Origin: Leifsonia xyli
Lineage (GTDB): Bacteria; Actinomycetota; Actinomycetes; Actinomycetales; Microbacteriaceae
Reading direction: 5' to 3'
DNA: 64,000 nucleotides
Assembly: GCA_003243275.1 (NCBI GenBank)
Contig: QFQR01000001.1
Location: forward strand, 496,001 to 560,000
Both the position numbers and the translations under genes were made by a program. Positions 34,647-42,853 of this stretch are shown here, piece after piece. A model generated the notes under the pieces. That model had not been told where the DNA came from and did no database searches. It saw only the letters and a list, made by a program, of their open reading frames with translations. Positions within the stretch are counted from its first letter, which is position 1. Each line of letters starts with the position of its first letter.

Positions 34647-36599
34647 TCAGCCCTTGGAGACGGAGCCGTTGCCGTTGCCGCCCGCCGCGGGGAGCGACTG
34701 CTGGATCTGCACGAGGAACTCGGTGTTGGAGCCGGTCTCCTTGAGCTTGGACAGCACGACCTCGAGCTGCTGCTGCAGTTCGAGCCCGGCGAGAGCGCGG
34801 CGCAGCCGCCAGGTGATCTTGACCTCGTCGGCCGAGAGCAGTTCCTCCTCGCGGCGGGTGCTCGAGGCGTAGATGTCGACGGCGGGGAAGATGCGCTTGT
34901 CGGCGAGGGCGCGCGAGAGCCGCAGCTCCATGTTGCCTGTGCCCTTGAACTCCTCGAAGATCACCTCGTCCATCTTGGAGCCGGTCTCGACGAGCGCGGT
35001 CGCGAGGATCGTCAGCGAGCCGCCGCCCTCGATGTTGCGCGCCGCGCCGAAGAAGCGCTTCGGCGGGTAGAGCGCGGACGCGTCGACACCACCGGACAGG
35101 ATGCGCCCGGATGCCGGCGAGGCCAGGTTGTAGGCGCGGCCGAGGCGGGTGATCGAGTCGAGCAGCACGACGACGTCGTTGCCGAGCTCGACGAGGCGCT
35201 TGGCGCGCTCGATGGCGAGCTCCGCGACGGTCGTGTGGTCCTCGGCGGGACGGTCGAAGGTCGAGGCGATGACCTCGCCCTTGACCGAGCGCTGCATGTC
35301 GGTGACCTCTTCGGGCCGCTCGTCCACGAGCACCACCATGATGTGGACCTCGGGGTTGTTGACCGCGATCGCCTTGGCGATGGCCTGCAGGATGAGGGTC
35401 TTCCCGGCCTTGGGCGGCGCGACGATGAGACCCCGCTGCCCCTTGCCGATCGGCGCGATGAGGTCGATGATGCGCGTCGAGAGCTTCTCGGGGGTGGTCT
35501 CGAGACGCAGGCGCTCGTTGGGGTAGATCGGGGTGAGCTTGCCGAAGTCGACGCGGTCGGCGGCCTCGTCGACGGTCTGGCCGTTCACCGAGTCGATCTT
35601 GACGATCGCGTTGTACTTCTGACGGCCGCTCTGCCCGTCGCCGTCGCGCGGCTGGCGGATGGCACCGACCACGGCGTCACCCTTGCGCAGGTTGTACTTC
35701 TTGACCTGGCCGAGCGAGACGTAGACGTCGCTCGGGCCGGGGAGGTACCCGGTCGTGCGCACGAAGGCGTAGTTGTCGAGCACGTCGAGGATGCCGGCGA
35801 TCGGGATGAGCACGTCGTCGTCGGAGAGCTCGGGCTCGAGCTCGTCGACGTTGCCCCCGCGACGGTTGCGGTTGCGGTCACGGCCGCGGGCACGACGGTT
35901 CTCGCCGTCCTGCTGCTGGCCGTTCTGCGCCTGCTGACCGTTCTGGCCGTTCTGGCCGTTCTGGGCCGGCTCCGCCTCGCCCGAGGCATCCTGCTGACCC
36001 TGCTGACCGTTCTGCGGCTGCTGGCCGTTCTGGCCTCCGCGGCCTCCGCGGCGGTTGCGGTTGCGGCGGCTGGGCTGCTGGCCTTCGCCGTCGCCCTCCC
36101 CCTCGCCCGCGGGCTGCTGCTCGGCGGCCGGGACCAGCTTGTCGAGCTCGAGTCCGAGCTCAGCCTGGGCCGCGTGCTGCGCGGCGCTCCGGCGCTGGGG
36201 CTTCTCGGTCTCGTCGACGGCGGGCAGCGCTGCGGCGATCGCCGCGGCATCCGCCGAGGGAACGCTCGCCCGGCGCGAGCCACGGCGGGATGCGGGGGCG
36301 CGCACCTCGGGAGCCGCCTCCACAGCCGGTTCGGTGCTCGGTTCCTCGGCGGCCGGGGCCTCCTCGGCGGCCGGAGCCTCCGCGACGGGAGCTTCCGCGA
36401 CAGGCGCCTCGGCCTGCTCGGTCACGGTCTCGGCGGAGTCGACGAGTTCGGAGAGGGTGTCCACGAGATCTCCCTTGCGCATCTGGGACACGCCGCTGAT
36501 CCCGCGCGCCTGGGCCAGAGCCTGCAGCTCCGGGAGACGCAGACGGCTCAGGGCGGTGCGATCGCCCGCGGCGTCCGCGGGGATGGTGGTGTCGGTCAC
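34647..36599 (-). CDS. rho: Transcription termination factor Rho with long disordered Q/N/G-rich insertion
   Basis: The start is the GTG at 36599 with AAAGGA upstream, giving 650 residues against about 420 in E. coli. Residues 13-50 form the Rho N-terminal helix domain (LSRLRLPELQALAQARG). Residues 51-250 are low-complexity: first Ala/Glu/Pro-rich, then Arg-rich, then Q/N/G-rich around 161-230. The cold-shock RNA-binding domain follows, then the ATPase with Walker A VAPPKAGKTLILQAI, VLVDERPEEVTDM and DSITRLGRAYN. It is the hexameric RNA helicase that ends untranslated transcripts. Actinobacterial Rho proteins commonly have such insertions, which strengthen RNA binding and phase behaviour in some species. 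Confidence 0.96.
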   Translation of the reverse strand: MTDTTIPADAAGDRTALSRLRLPELQALAQARGISGVSQMRKGDLVDTLSELVDSAETVTEQAEAPVAEAPVAEAPAAEEAPAAEEPSTEPAVEAAPEVRAPASRRGSRRASVPSADAAAIAAALPAVDETEKPQRRSAAQHAAQAELGLELDKLVPAAEQQPAGEGEGDGEGQQPSRRNRNRRGGRGGQNGQQPQNGQQGQQDASGEAEPAQNGQNGQNGQQAQNGQQQDGENRRARGRDRNRNRRGGNVDELEPELSDDDVLIPIAGILDVLDNYAFVRTTGYLPGPSDVYVSLGQVKKYNLRKGDAVVGAIRQPRDGDGQSGRQKYNAIVKIDSVNGQTVDEAADRVDFGKLTPIYPNERLRLETTPEKLSTRIIDLIAPIGKGQRGLIVAPPKAGKTLILQAIAKAIAVNNPEVHIMVVLVDERPEEVTDMQRSVKGEVIASTFDRPAEDHTTVAELAIERAKRLVELGNDVVVLLDSITRLGRAYNLASPASGRILSGGVDASALYPPKRFFGAARNIEGGGSLTILATALVETGSKMDEVIFEEFKGTGNMELRLSRALADKRIFPAVDIYASSTRREEELLSADEVKITWRLRRALAGLELQQQLEVVLSKLKETGSNTEFLVQIQQSLPAAGGNGNGSVSKG

Positions 36600-36730
36600 G
36601 ACTGGATTGTCCTTTCGACCCGGGCACAGAACTTCCCGGTGTGGGGGCACCGCCCGCTGCGGTTCGGGTTGCATGAGGATGCGGGAAACCGCGGTCGGCG
36701 AGTGCCAGTGGAATGCACCCTCGCGCCGGC

Positions 36731-37669
36731 TTACGCCGCGGCGTCGTCCGAGTGCAGCACCACTGTAGCACCCCGGAAGTCGACCGCGAGCATCAGACAC
36801 TCCCAGTCCGACTCCGCGTTCTCGGCGATCAGCTCGGCGGCGCGCAGCCGCTGAGCGGGATCGGATCCGAGCACCAGGATCGAGGGGCCAGCCCCCGACA
36901 CCACGGCCGCGAGATCATTGGCGCGCAACACCTGGATGAGCGCATCCGTCTCGGGCATCGCGCTCGCCCGGTAGCTCTGATGCAGCTTGTCCTCGGTCGC
37001 GGCGAGCAGCAATTCGGGGCTCTGCACGAGAGCGGCGATGAGCAGCGCGGAGCGCGAGACGTTGAAGATCGCGTCCTCGTGCGGCACCGAGTCGGGCTGC
37101 AGACTGCGCGCGAGCGCCGTCGACATCGTGCGCTCGTTCGGCACGGCGACGAGGGGGCTCACCCCGCGATGCACGATGAGCTTCTTGTAGCGCGGCCCGT
37201 CGGGGGTGACCCAGGTGATCGTGAGTCCGCCGAAGAGGGCGGGTGCCACATTGTCGGGGTGCCCCTCGAGCTCGGTCGCGAGCGCGAGGAGATCCTCGGC
37301 GTCGAACTCGACGACGCCCTCCAGCAGCCCCTTCGCGGCCATGATGCCCGAGACGATCGCGGCACCCGAGGATCCCATCCCCCGCCCGTGCGGGATGGTG
37401 TTGTGCGCCACCAGATCGAGCCCGGGGAACGGCTGCCCGACGGATGCGAAGGTGTGGGCGATCGCGCGCACCACGAGGTTCGACTCGTCGGTGGGAACCT
37501 CACCCTCGCCGACACCGATCACGCGCACCGTCGCGCCTGGCGCCGCGCGCACGGTCACCTGGAGCTCGTCGTAGACGGCGAGCGCCATGCCGAGCGTGTC
37601 GAATCCGGGGCCGAGGTTCGCCGTCGTCGCGGGAACCCGCACCGTGACGGAACGGCCGAGGAGGCTCAT
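36731..37669 (-). CDS. thrB: Homoserine kinase
   Basis: The 312-residue GHMP kinase has VRVPATTANLGPGFDTLGMAL at the N-terminus and the phosphate loop PHGRGMGSSGAAIVSGIMAA near residue 95. It phosphorylates homoserine for threonine synthesis. Its ATG overlaps the thrC stop by 4 nt, and the gene ends 131 nt before the rho start. It closes the hom-thrC-thrB unit. Confidence 0.96.
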   Translation of the reverse strand: MSLLGRSVTVRVPATTANLGPGFDTLGMALAVYDELQVTVRAAPGATVRVIGVGEGEVPTDESNLVVRAIAHTFASVGQPFPGLDLVAHNTIPHGRGMGSSGAAIVSGIMAAKGLLEGVVEFDAEDLLALATELEGHPDNVAPALFGGLTITWVTPDGPRYKKLIVHRGVSPLVAVPNERTMSTALARSLQPDSVPHEDAIFNVSRSALLIAALVQSPELLLAATEDKLHQSYRASAMPETDALIQVLRANDLAAVVSGAGPSILVLGSDPAQRLRAAELIAENAESDWECLMLAVDFRGATVVLHSDDAAA

Positions 37670-38763
37670 GCAGACGCCGTCGGGTCGGCGGCGCGCACGA
37701 GGCCGAGCACGTCGGCGATCTCATCCGCGTCGACGGCGACGCTCGTCGGCTGCACCTCGGAGCCGTCGGCGGCCTTGAGCGCCCAGCTCGGGTCCTTCAG
37801 ACCGTGACCGGTGACCGTCAGCACGACCGTGGCGCCCTTCGGGATCGCCCCGGCCTCCGCTCGCTCCAGCAGCCCCGCGACGCTCGCCGCCGATCCGGGC
37901 TCGACGAACACGCCGACCTCGCTCGAGAGGATGCGGTGCGCCTCGAGGATCTTCGCGTCGCTGATCGCGCCGAAGTAGCCGTCGGTCTCGTCGCGCGCGA
38001 TGAGCGCGAGCTCCCACGAGGCGGGGTTGCCGATCCGGATGGCGGAGGCGATGGTCTCGGGGTTCCGCACGATCTCGCCGCGCACGATCGGCGCCGATCC
38101 TTCGGCCTGGAAGCCGAACATCCGGGGCCGTCTGGTCGTGACGCCGCGTTCCGCCTCCTCCTTGTAGCCGCGCGTGTAGGCGGTGTAGTTGCCCGCGTTG
38201 CCCACCGGGATGAAGTGGAAGTCGGGTGCGTCGCCGAGCACCTCGACCACCTCGAAGGCCGCCGTCTTCTGCCCCTCGATGCGGTCGTTGTTGACCGAGT
38301 TGACGAGGTGCACGGGGTAGTTCGCCGCGAGGTCGCGGGCGATGTCGAGGCACTCGTCGAAGTTGCCGCGCACCTGCAGGAGCTCGGCCCCGTGGGCGAT
38401 CGCCTGGGCGAGCTTGCCCATCGCGATCTTGCCCTCGGGCACGAGCACCGCGGCCGTGATGCCGGCGTGGGTGGCGTAGGCCGCGGCCGAAGCCGAGGTG
38501 TTGCCGGTCGAGGCGCAGATGATGGCCTTCGCCCCGTGCTCGAGCGCCTTCGAGACCGCCATCGTCATGCCGCGGTCCTTGAAGGAGCCGGTGGGGTTCA
38601 TGCCCTCGAACTTGACCCACACCTGGGCACCCGTGCGCGCGGAGAGCGCCGGTGCCGGGATCAGGGGGGTGCCGCCTTCACCGAGCGTGACGATCGGTGT
38701 CGCCTCCGTCACGTCGAGACGGTCGGCGTATTCGCGCAGCACGCCGCGCCACTGGTGAGCCAT
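37666..38763 (-). CDS. thrC: Threonine synthase
   Basis: The 365-residue PLP enzyme has the cofactor Lys in NPTGSFKDRGMTMAVSKA near residue 62, the SASTGNTSAS-type loop (ICASTGNTSASAAAYATHAG) and the glycine-rich PVGNAGNYTAY phosphate loop. It converts O-phosphohomoserine to threonine. The start ATG at 38763 has the Shine-Dalgarno AAGGAAG. It follows hom by 8 nt. Confidence 0.97.
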   Translation of the reverse strand: MAHQWRGVLREYADRLDVTEATPIVTLGEGGTPLIPAPALSARTGAQVWVKFEGMNPTGSFKDRGMTMAVSKALEHGAKAIICASTGNTSASAAAYATHAGITAAVLVPEGKIAMGKLAQAIAHGAELLQVRGNFDECLDIARDLAANYPVHLVNSVNNDRIEGQKTAAFEVVEVLGDAPDFHFIPVGNAGNYTAYTRGYKEEAERGVTTRRPRMFGFQAEGSAPIVRGEIVRNPETIASAIRIGNPASWELALIARDETDGYFGAISDAKILEAHRILSSEVGVFVEPGSAASVAGLLERAEAGAIPKGATVVLTVTGHGLKDPSWALKAADGSEVQPTSVAVDADEIADVLGLVRAADPTASA

Positions 38764-38771
38764 TGTCTTCC

Positions 38772-40103
38772 TTACAGTCCTTCGACCCGGAGCACGCTCT
38801 CCACCCGCGCGACGACGGGGCTGCCGGCGAGTTCGGCGACCGTCGCGGCGAGCGCGGCCTCGGTCGCCCGGTGCGTGCCGATCACCAGCGTAGCGCCGGG
38901 TGCATGCTCGTCCCGACCGTCGGCATCCGGGTTCGCCACCGTCTGCTGCACCGCCTCGACCGAGACGCCGTGCTCGGAGAACAGGGTCGCGATCTGCGCG
39001 AGCACCCCCGGACGGTCTTGCACGCTCAGGGTGATCTGGTAGCGCGTCGTCACCGAGCTGATCGGCAGGATCGGCAGATCGGCATGCGTCGACTCGGCGA
39101 CACCCGGTCCTCCCACGACGTGGCGGCGGGCGGCCGAGACCAGGTCGCCGAGCACCGCGGATGCGGTCTGCACTCCCCCGGCACCTGCGCCGTAGAACAT
39201 CAGGCTGCCCGCGGCCTCCGCCTCGACGAAGACGGCGTTGTTGGCACCGTGCACGGCGGCGAGCGGGTGGCTCGCGGGGATCAGCGCCGGGTGCACGCGC
39301 GCGCTCACCCCGTCCGTTCCCGTCTCCGGGTCGACGAGGCGCTCGCACACGGCGAGCAGCTTCACGACGAAGCCGCCCTTCTGCGCCGCGACGACCTGCT
39401 CGCGGGTGACGGCCGTGATGCCCTCGCGGAACACCTCGTCGACCGGCACCGTGGTGTGGAAGGCGAGGCTCGCGAGGATCGACGCCTTCTGGGCCGCGTC
39501 GTATCCCTCGATGTCGGCGGTCGGGTCTGCCTCGGCGTAGCCGAGCTCGGTCGCCACCGCGAGCGCACCCTCGAGGGTGTCGCCGTCGCGGTCCATGCGG
39601 TCGAGGATGTAGTTGGTGGTGCCGTTGACGATGCCGAGGATGCGGTTCACCCGGTCGCCCGCGAGGCTGTCGCGCAACGGCCGGATGATGGGGATCGCCC
39701 CGCCGACCGCCGCCTCGTAGTAGAGCTGCGCGCCCACCTGCTCGGCGATCGCGAACAGCTCGGGACCGTGCGTGGCGAGCAGTGCCTTGTTGGCCGTGAT
39801 GACGTCGGCCCCCGAGGTGAGCGCGAGCTCGAGGTACTCGCGGGCGGGTTCGATGCCGCCCATGACCTCGATCACGATGTCGGCACCCAGGATGAGCGCG
39901 CGGGCGTCGGTGGTCAGCAGCTGCCGCGGGATGTCGGCGGTGCGCGGCGCGTCGAGGTCGCGGACGGCGATGCCCACCACCTCGAGCCCCGCGCCGACCC
40001 GGCCCGCGAGCTCCTCACCGTGCTGCAGCAGGAGGGACGCGACCTGCGCACCGACGGAGCCGGCACCCAGGATGGCGATCTTGAGATTGCGATATTCGAT
40101 CAT
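38772..40103 (-). CDS. hom: Homoserine dehydrogenase
   Basis: The 443-residue enzyme has an N-terminal NAD(P)-binding fold (IAILGAGSVGAQVASLL), the catalytic region GGAIPIIRPLRDSLAGDRVNRILGIVNGTTNYIL and YAEADPTADIEGYDAAQKASILASLAF. A C-terminal ACT domain (QITLSVQDRPGVLAQIATLFSEHGVSVEAVQQT) is the expected site for threonine feedback inhibition. It starts directly after the lysA stop. Confidence 0.97.
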   Translation of the reverse strand: MIEYRNLKIAILGAGSVGAQVASLLLQHGEELAGRVGAGLEVVGIAVRDLDAPRTADIPRQLLTTDARALILGADIVIEVMGGIEPAREYLELALTSGADVITANKALLATHGPELFAIAEQVGAQLYYEAAVGGAIPIIRPLRDSLAGDRVNRILGIVNGTTNYILDRMDRDGDTLEGALAVATELGYAEADPTADIEGYDAAQKASILASLAFHTTVPVDEVFREGITAVTREQVVAAQKGGFVVKLLAVCERLVDPETGTDGVSARVHPALIPASHPLAAVHGANNAVFVEAEAAGSLMFYGAGAGGVQTASAVLGDLVSAARRHVVGGPGVAESTHADLPILPISSVTTRYQITLSVQDRPGVLAQIATLFSEHGVSVEAVQQTVANPDADGRDEHAPGATLVIGTHRATEAALAATVAELAGSPVVARVESVLRVEGL

Positions 40104-41537
40104 TCAGTGTTCCCGGTCGAGGATGGATTCCCGGTCGATCTCCTCGGCGGAGGAGGAGTAGCCGGAGTCGCGGCGCAGCAGATCGTGCTCGGTCTCGCGA
40201 CGGATGAGCACGCGGCTCTTCCCGTCGCGCACGGCGACGACGGCGGGGCGGCCGAGATAGTTGTAGTTGCTGGAGAGCGACCAGCAGTAGGCCCCGGTCG
40301 CGGCGACGGCGAGCAGATCCCCGGGGCGCACGTCGCCCGGCAGGTAGTCGTCGCGCACGACGATGTCGCCCGACTCGCAGTGCTTGCCTGCGACGCGAAC
40401 GAGGGCGGGGTCGGCATCCGAGACGCGGTTCGCGATGCGGGCGGTGTAGTCGGCGTGGTAGAGCGCGGTGCGCAGGTTGTCGCTCATGCCGCCGTCGACG
40501 CTCACGTAGCGGCGCACACCGCGCTCGTCGACCGCGACGTCTTTCAGGGTGCCGACCTCGTAGAGCGTCACCCCGGCGGGGCCGATGATCGCGCGGCCCG
40601 GTTCGATCGTGATCGCGGGGACCGGGATGCCGTACTCACGGCATCCCGCGGCGACCGCCGCAGCGAAGTCGGCCGCGAGGGTCTCGATCGGGGTGACCTC
40701 GTCGACGCTCGTGTACGCGATGCCGAAACCGCCGCCGAGGTTCAGCTCGGGCACCTCGCCGTCGGCGAGCAACCGCGCGTGCAGGGCCAGCAGCCGCGAG
40801 ATCGCCTCCACGAAGCCGGCCGACTCGAAGATCTGCGAGCCGATGTGCGAGTGCAAGCCGAGGAAGCGGAGCGACGGCTGCGCCCGGATGGCGGCGACCG
40901 CGGCCGGGGCGTCGGCGAGCGAGATGCCGAACTTCTGGTCCTCGCGCGCGGTGGCGAGGTACTCGTGGGTCGAGGCGTGCACGCCGCTGTTGAGGCGCAA
41001 CCGCACATTCTGCACGCGCCCGCGGCGGGCGGCCGCCTCGGCGACACGGTCGATCTCGACGACGCTGTCGAGAACGATCGCGCCCACACCGAACTCGACC
41101 GCGCGGTCGATCTCGGTGAGGCTCTTGTTGTTGCCGTGGAATCCGAGGTGCTGCGGATCGAAGTCGGCCGCCTCCGCGACGGCCAGCTCACCCCCGCTGC
41201 AGACGTCGAGGCCCAGGCCCGCCTCCTGCATCCAGCGCGCCACCTCGATCGAGAGGAAGGCCTTGCCCGCGTAGTAGACGCTCGTGCGCACACCGAGCGG
41301 TGCGAAGGCCGTCGCGAAGGCGTCGCGGATGCGGGTGGCCCTGGCGCGCACCTCCGCCTCGTCGATCACGTAGAGCGGGGTGCCGTAGGCCGCGTGCAGG
41401 GCGGGAGCGGCGACGCCGCCGATCCGCAACTCGCCGGAGTCGGCGCGGCTCGCGGACGCCGGCCAGACGCCGGCGGCGAGCGCGTTCGCATCCTCAGGAT
41501 GCGCGAGCCACTCGGGGGCGAGGGGGTTGGCGGTCAT
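40104..41537 (-). CDS. lysA: Diaminopimelate decarboxylase
   Basis: The 477-residue fold-III PLP enzyme has the cofactor Lys in VYYAGKAFLS near residue 85, a glycine-rich NLGGGFGIAY phosphate site, EPGRAIIGPAG and the active-site Cys of GKHCESGD in the second domain. It makes lysine from meso-diaminopimelate, the last step of a pathway that shares aspartate semialdehyde with hom downstream. I take the ATG at 41537. lysA, hom, thrC and thrB are contiguous and form one aspartate-family operon. Confidence 0.97.
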   Translation of the reverse strand: MTANPLAPEWLAHPEDANALAAGVWPASASRADSGELRIGGVAAPALHAAYGTPLYVIDEAEVRARATRIRDAFATAFAPLGVRTSVYYAGKAFLSIEVARWMQEAGLGLDVCSGGELAVAEAADFDPQHLGFHGNNKSLTEIDRAVEFGVGAIVLDSVVEIDRVAEAAARRGRVQNVRLRLNSGVHASTHEYLATAREDQKFGISLADAPAAVAAIRAQPSLRFLGLHSHIGSQIFESAGFVEAISRLLALHARLLADGEVPELNLGGGFGIAYTSVDEVTPIETLAADFAAAVAAGCREYGIPVPAITIEPGRAIIGPAGVTLYEVGTLKDVAVDERGVRRYVSVDGGMSDNLRTALYHADYTARIANRVSDADPALVRVAGKHCESGDIVVRDDYLPGDVRPGDLLAVAATGAYCWSLSSNYNYLGRPAVVAVRDGKSRVLIRRETEHDLLRRDSGYSSSAEEIDRESILDREH

Positions 41538-41611
41538 GCGAACCTCACGGGTACGTCGGAACGAAGAGTGAGGCGAGCGAACCCGGCTTGGTCCCTGAAG
41601 CCACCGTGAGT

Positions 41612-42064
41612 CTAGCCGAGGCGGGGATGCCGCTCGGGACGCGACGACTGGCGCCACAGCCCACGCACCGCGAGCGGGTAGCCGCCGGATGCGGCGACGA
41701 CGATCACGAGGGCGACGGTGAGCCCGAGCTGAGCCGACGCCGGGTAGAACACGATCGGTGACACGAAGGCGCCCACGGCGCCGCCGATCGCGGTCGCGAC
41801 GGCCTCCCGGCGCATCCCGCGACGAGCGATCGACACCGCGAGTCCCGCGACACCGAACAGCCACGGCGGTACCGCCATGCCGAGGCCGATGAGCACGACG
41901 GCGGGCAGCAGCGAGGTCATCAGCTCGCCGCCCCCGCTCGCGGCGGCCACCCCGAGCAGCGCCAGCACGAGGGCCAGCAGCAGACCGCCGATCGCCGAGA
42001 TCCATGCCAGGCGCCACACCATCCGGCGGAATCGTGGCGGCTGAGCCTCGGCTGCCTCGTTCAC
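41612..42064 (-). CDS. Hypothetical membrane protein
   Basis: The GTG at 42064 overlaps the stop of the DUF2993 gene (GTGA), giving 150 residues. About four hydrophobic segments are visible at residues 17-39, 42-65, 76-100 and 105-130, so it is an integral membrane protein. No conserved motif is recognised. It is coupled to the DUF2993 gene upstream, which in turn overlaps argS by a few bases, so it may share that transcript. Confidence 0.72.
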   Translation of the reverse strand: MNEAAEAQPPRFRRMVWRLAWISAIGGLLLALVLALLGVAAASGGGELMTSLLPAVVLIGLGMAVPPWLFGVAGLAVSIARRGMRREAVATAIGGAVGAFVSPIVFYPASAQLGLTVALVIVVAASGGYPLAVRGLWRQSSRPERHPRLG

Positions 42065-42852
42065 GCGGCGCAGACGCCCTTCTGCTGGAACTCGTCGCCC
42101 GCGAGAGCAGCGCCGGACGCGTCGAGCGTCGCGACGAGCTCGTTCCCCTCGACCGTCAGACCCGTGAGCTTCAGCGCCGCCGGAAGCGCATCGGCGATGC
42201 ACACGGTGCGCTGCTGCAACAGCGCGTCAGCGACCTTCCCGAACACCGGGGTGGCGCGCAACTGCTCCGCGGTGAGGGTCTGCTCACCGATCCGGATGCT
42301 CGTGGGGTCGAAGGCAAGGTCGCCGTCGAGCGCCGAGGGGGTGAGTCCGACGCCCAGCGGCAGCGAGGCGCCGAGCACCGTCACCTGGCCCGTCGCGACC
42401 ACCTCGCTGCCGTCGAACGACACCTGTTCGACCGCCACACCGGTCGCCTCGGGTGCCACAGCGGTCAGAGCTGCGGCCGGGATCGCGTAGCGCGCCACGA
42501 GCTCACGCGTCGGCGCGTTCTGGTCGAACGGGACGCCGCGCGCACGGAGCGTGAGGTCGCCGGTGAGAGGCCCGAGCGCCAAGGAGTCGATCGTCAGATC
42601 GACCTGATCGAGCGAGCCGCCGATCGCCTGCACGAGCACGGGAGCACCGCCCAGTCGCACCTCGACCGGCGCGTCGGCCGGCACCTGCAGGGCGGAGGAG
42701 ATCCGCTCGGCGATCGCCTTCTCCGCGAGGTCGCGGATGAGGGCGTCGGCCGCGAAGGCCGCGCCGACGAGAACCGCGACGATGCCGAGCAGCACCCACG
42801 GCCAGGCCCGGCGCCGCCGGGGACGCACCGCGGAGAACTCGGCGTCGCTCAC
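42061..42852 (-). CDS. LmeA-like DUF2993 phospholipid-binding protein
   Basis: The 263-residue product has a basic N-terminus (PRRRRAWPW) and one membrane segment (VLLGIVAVLVGAAFAADALI, about residues 19-38) that anchors or secretes an external domain. That domain has the DUF2993 pattern: AEKAIAERISSALQV, VEVRLGGAPVLVQAIGGSLDQVDLTIDSL and a C-terminal DALPAALKLTGLTVEGNELVATL. The mycobacterial relative LmeA supports lipomannan elongation. The closest start is the GTG at 42852, which sits just past the argS stop. Confidence 0.85.
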   Translation of the reverse strand: MSDAEFSAVRPRRRRAWPWVLLGIVAVLVGAAFAADALIRDLAEKAIAERISSALQVPADAPVEVRLGGAPVLVQAIGGSLDQVDLTIDSLALGPLTGDLTLRARGVPFDQNAPTRELVARYAIPAAALTAVAPEATGVAVEQVSFDGSEVVATGQVTVLGASLPLGVGLTPSALDGDLAFDPTSIRIGEQTLTAEQLRATPVFGKVADALLQQRTVCIADALPAALKLTGLTVEGNELVATLDASGAALAGDEFQQKGVCAA

Positions 42853-42853
42853 G

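Noticed and set aside
35880..36119. Repetitive DNA in rho as a CRISPR or tandem repeat array
   Set aside because: The repetition follows the coding frame of Gln/Asn/Gly codons, has no uniform spacer pattern and is inside a conserved gene.
32478..36854. A plus-strand open frame of about 1458 codons opposite prmC, prfA and rho
   Set aside because: It is antisense to three well-supported genes and has the Arg/His/Gly/Leu-rich composition of a shadow frame in GC-rich coding DNA.
38697..41609. A plus-strand open frame of about 970 codons opposite thrC, hom and lysA
   Set aside because: Same reason: the minus-strand genes have intact catalytic motifs, and the plus frame is low-complexity antisense sequence.
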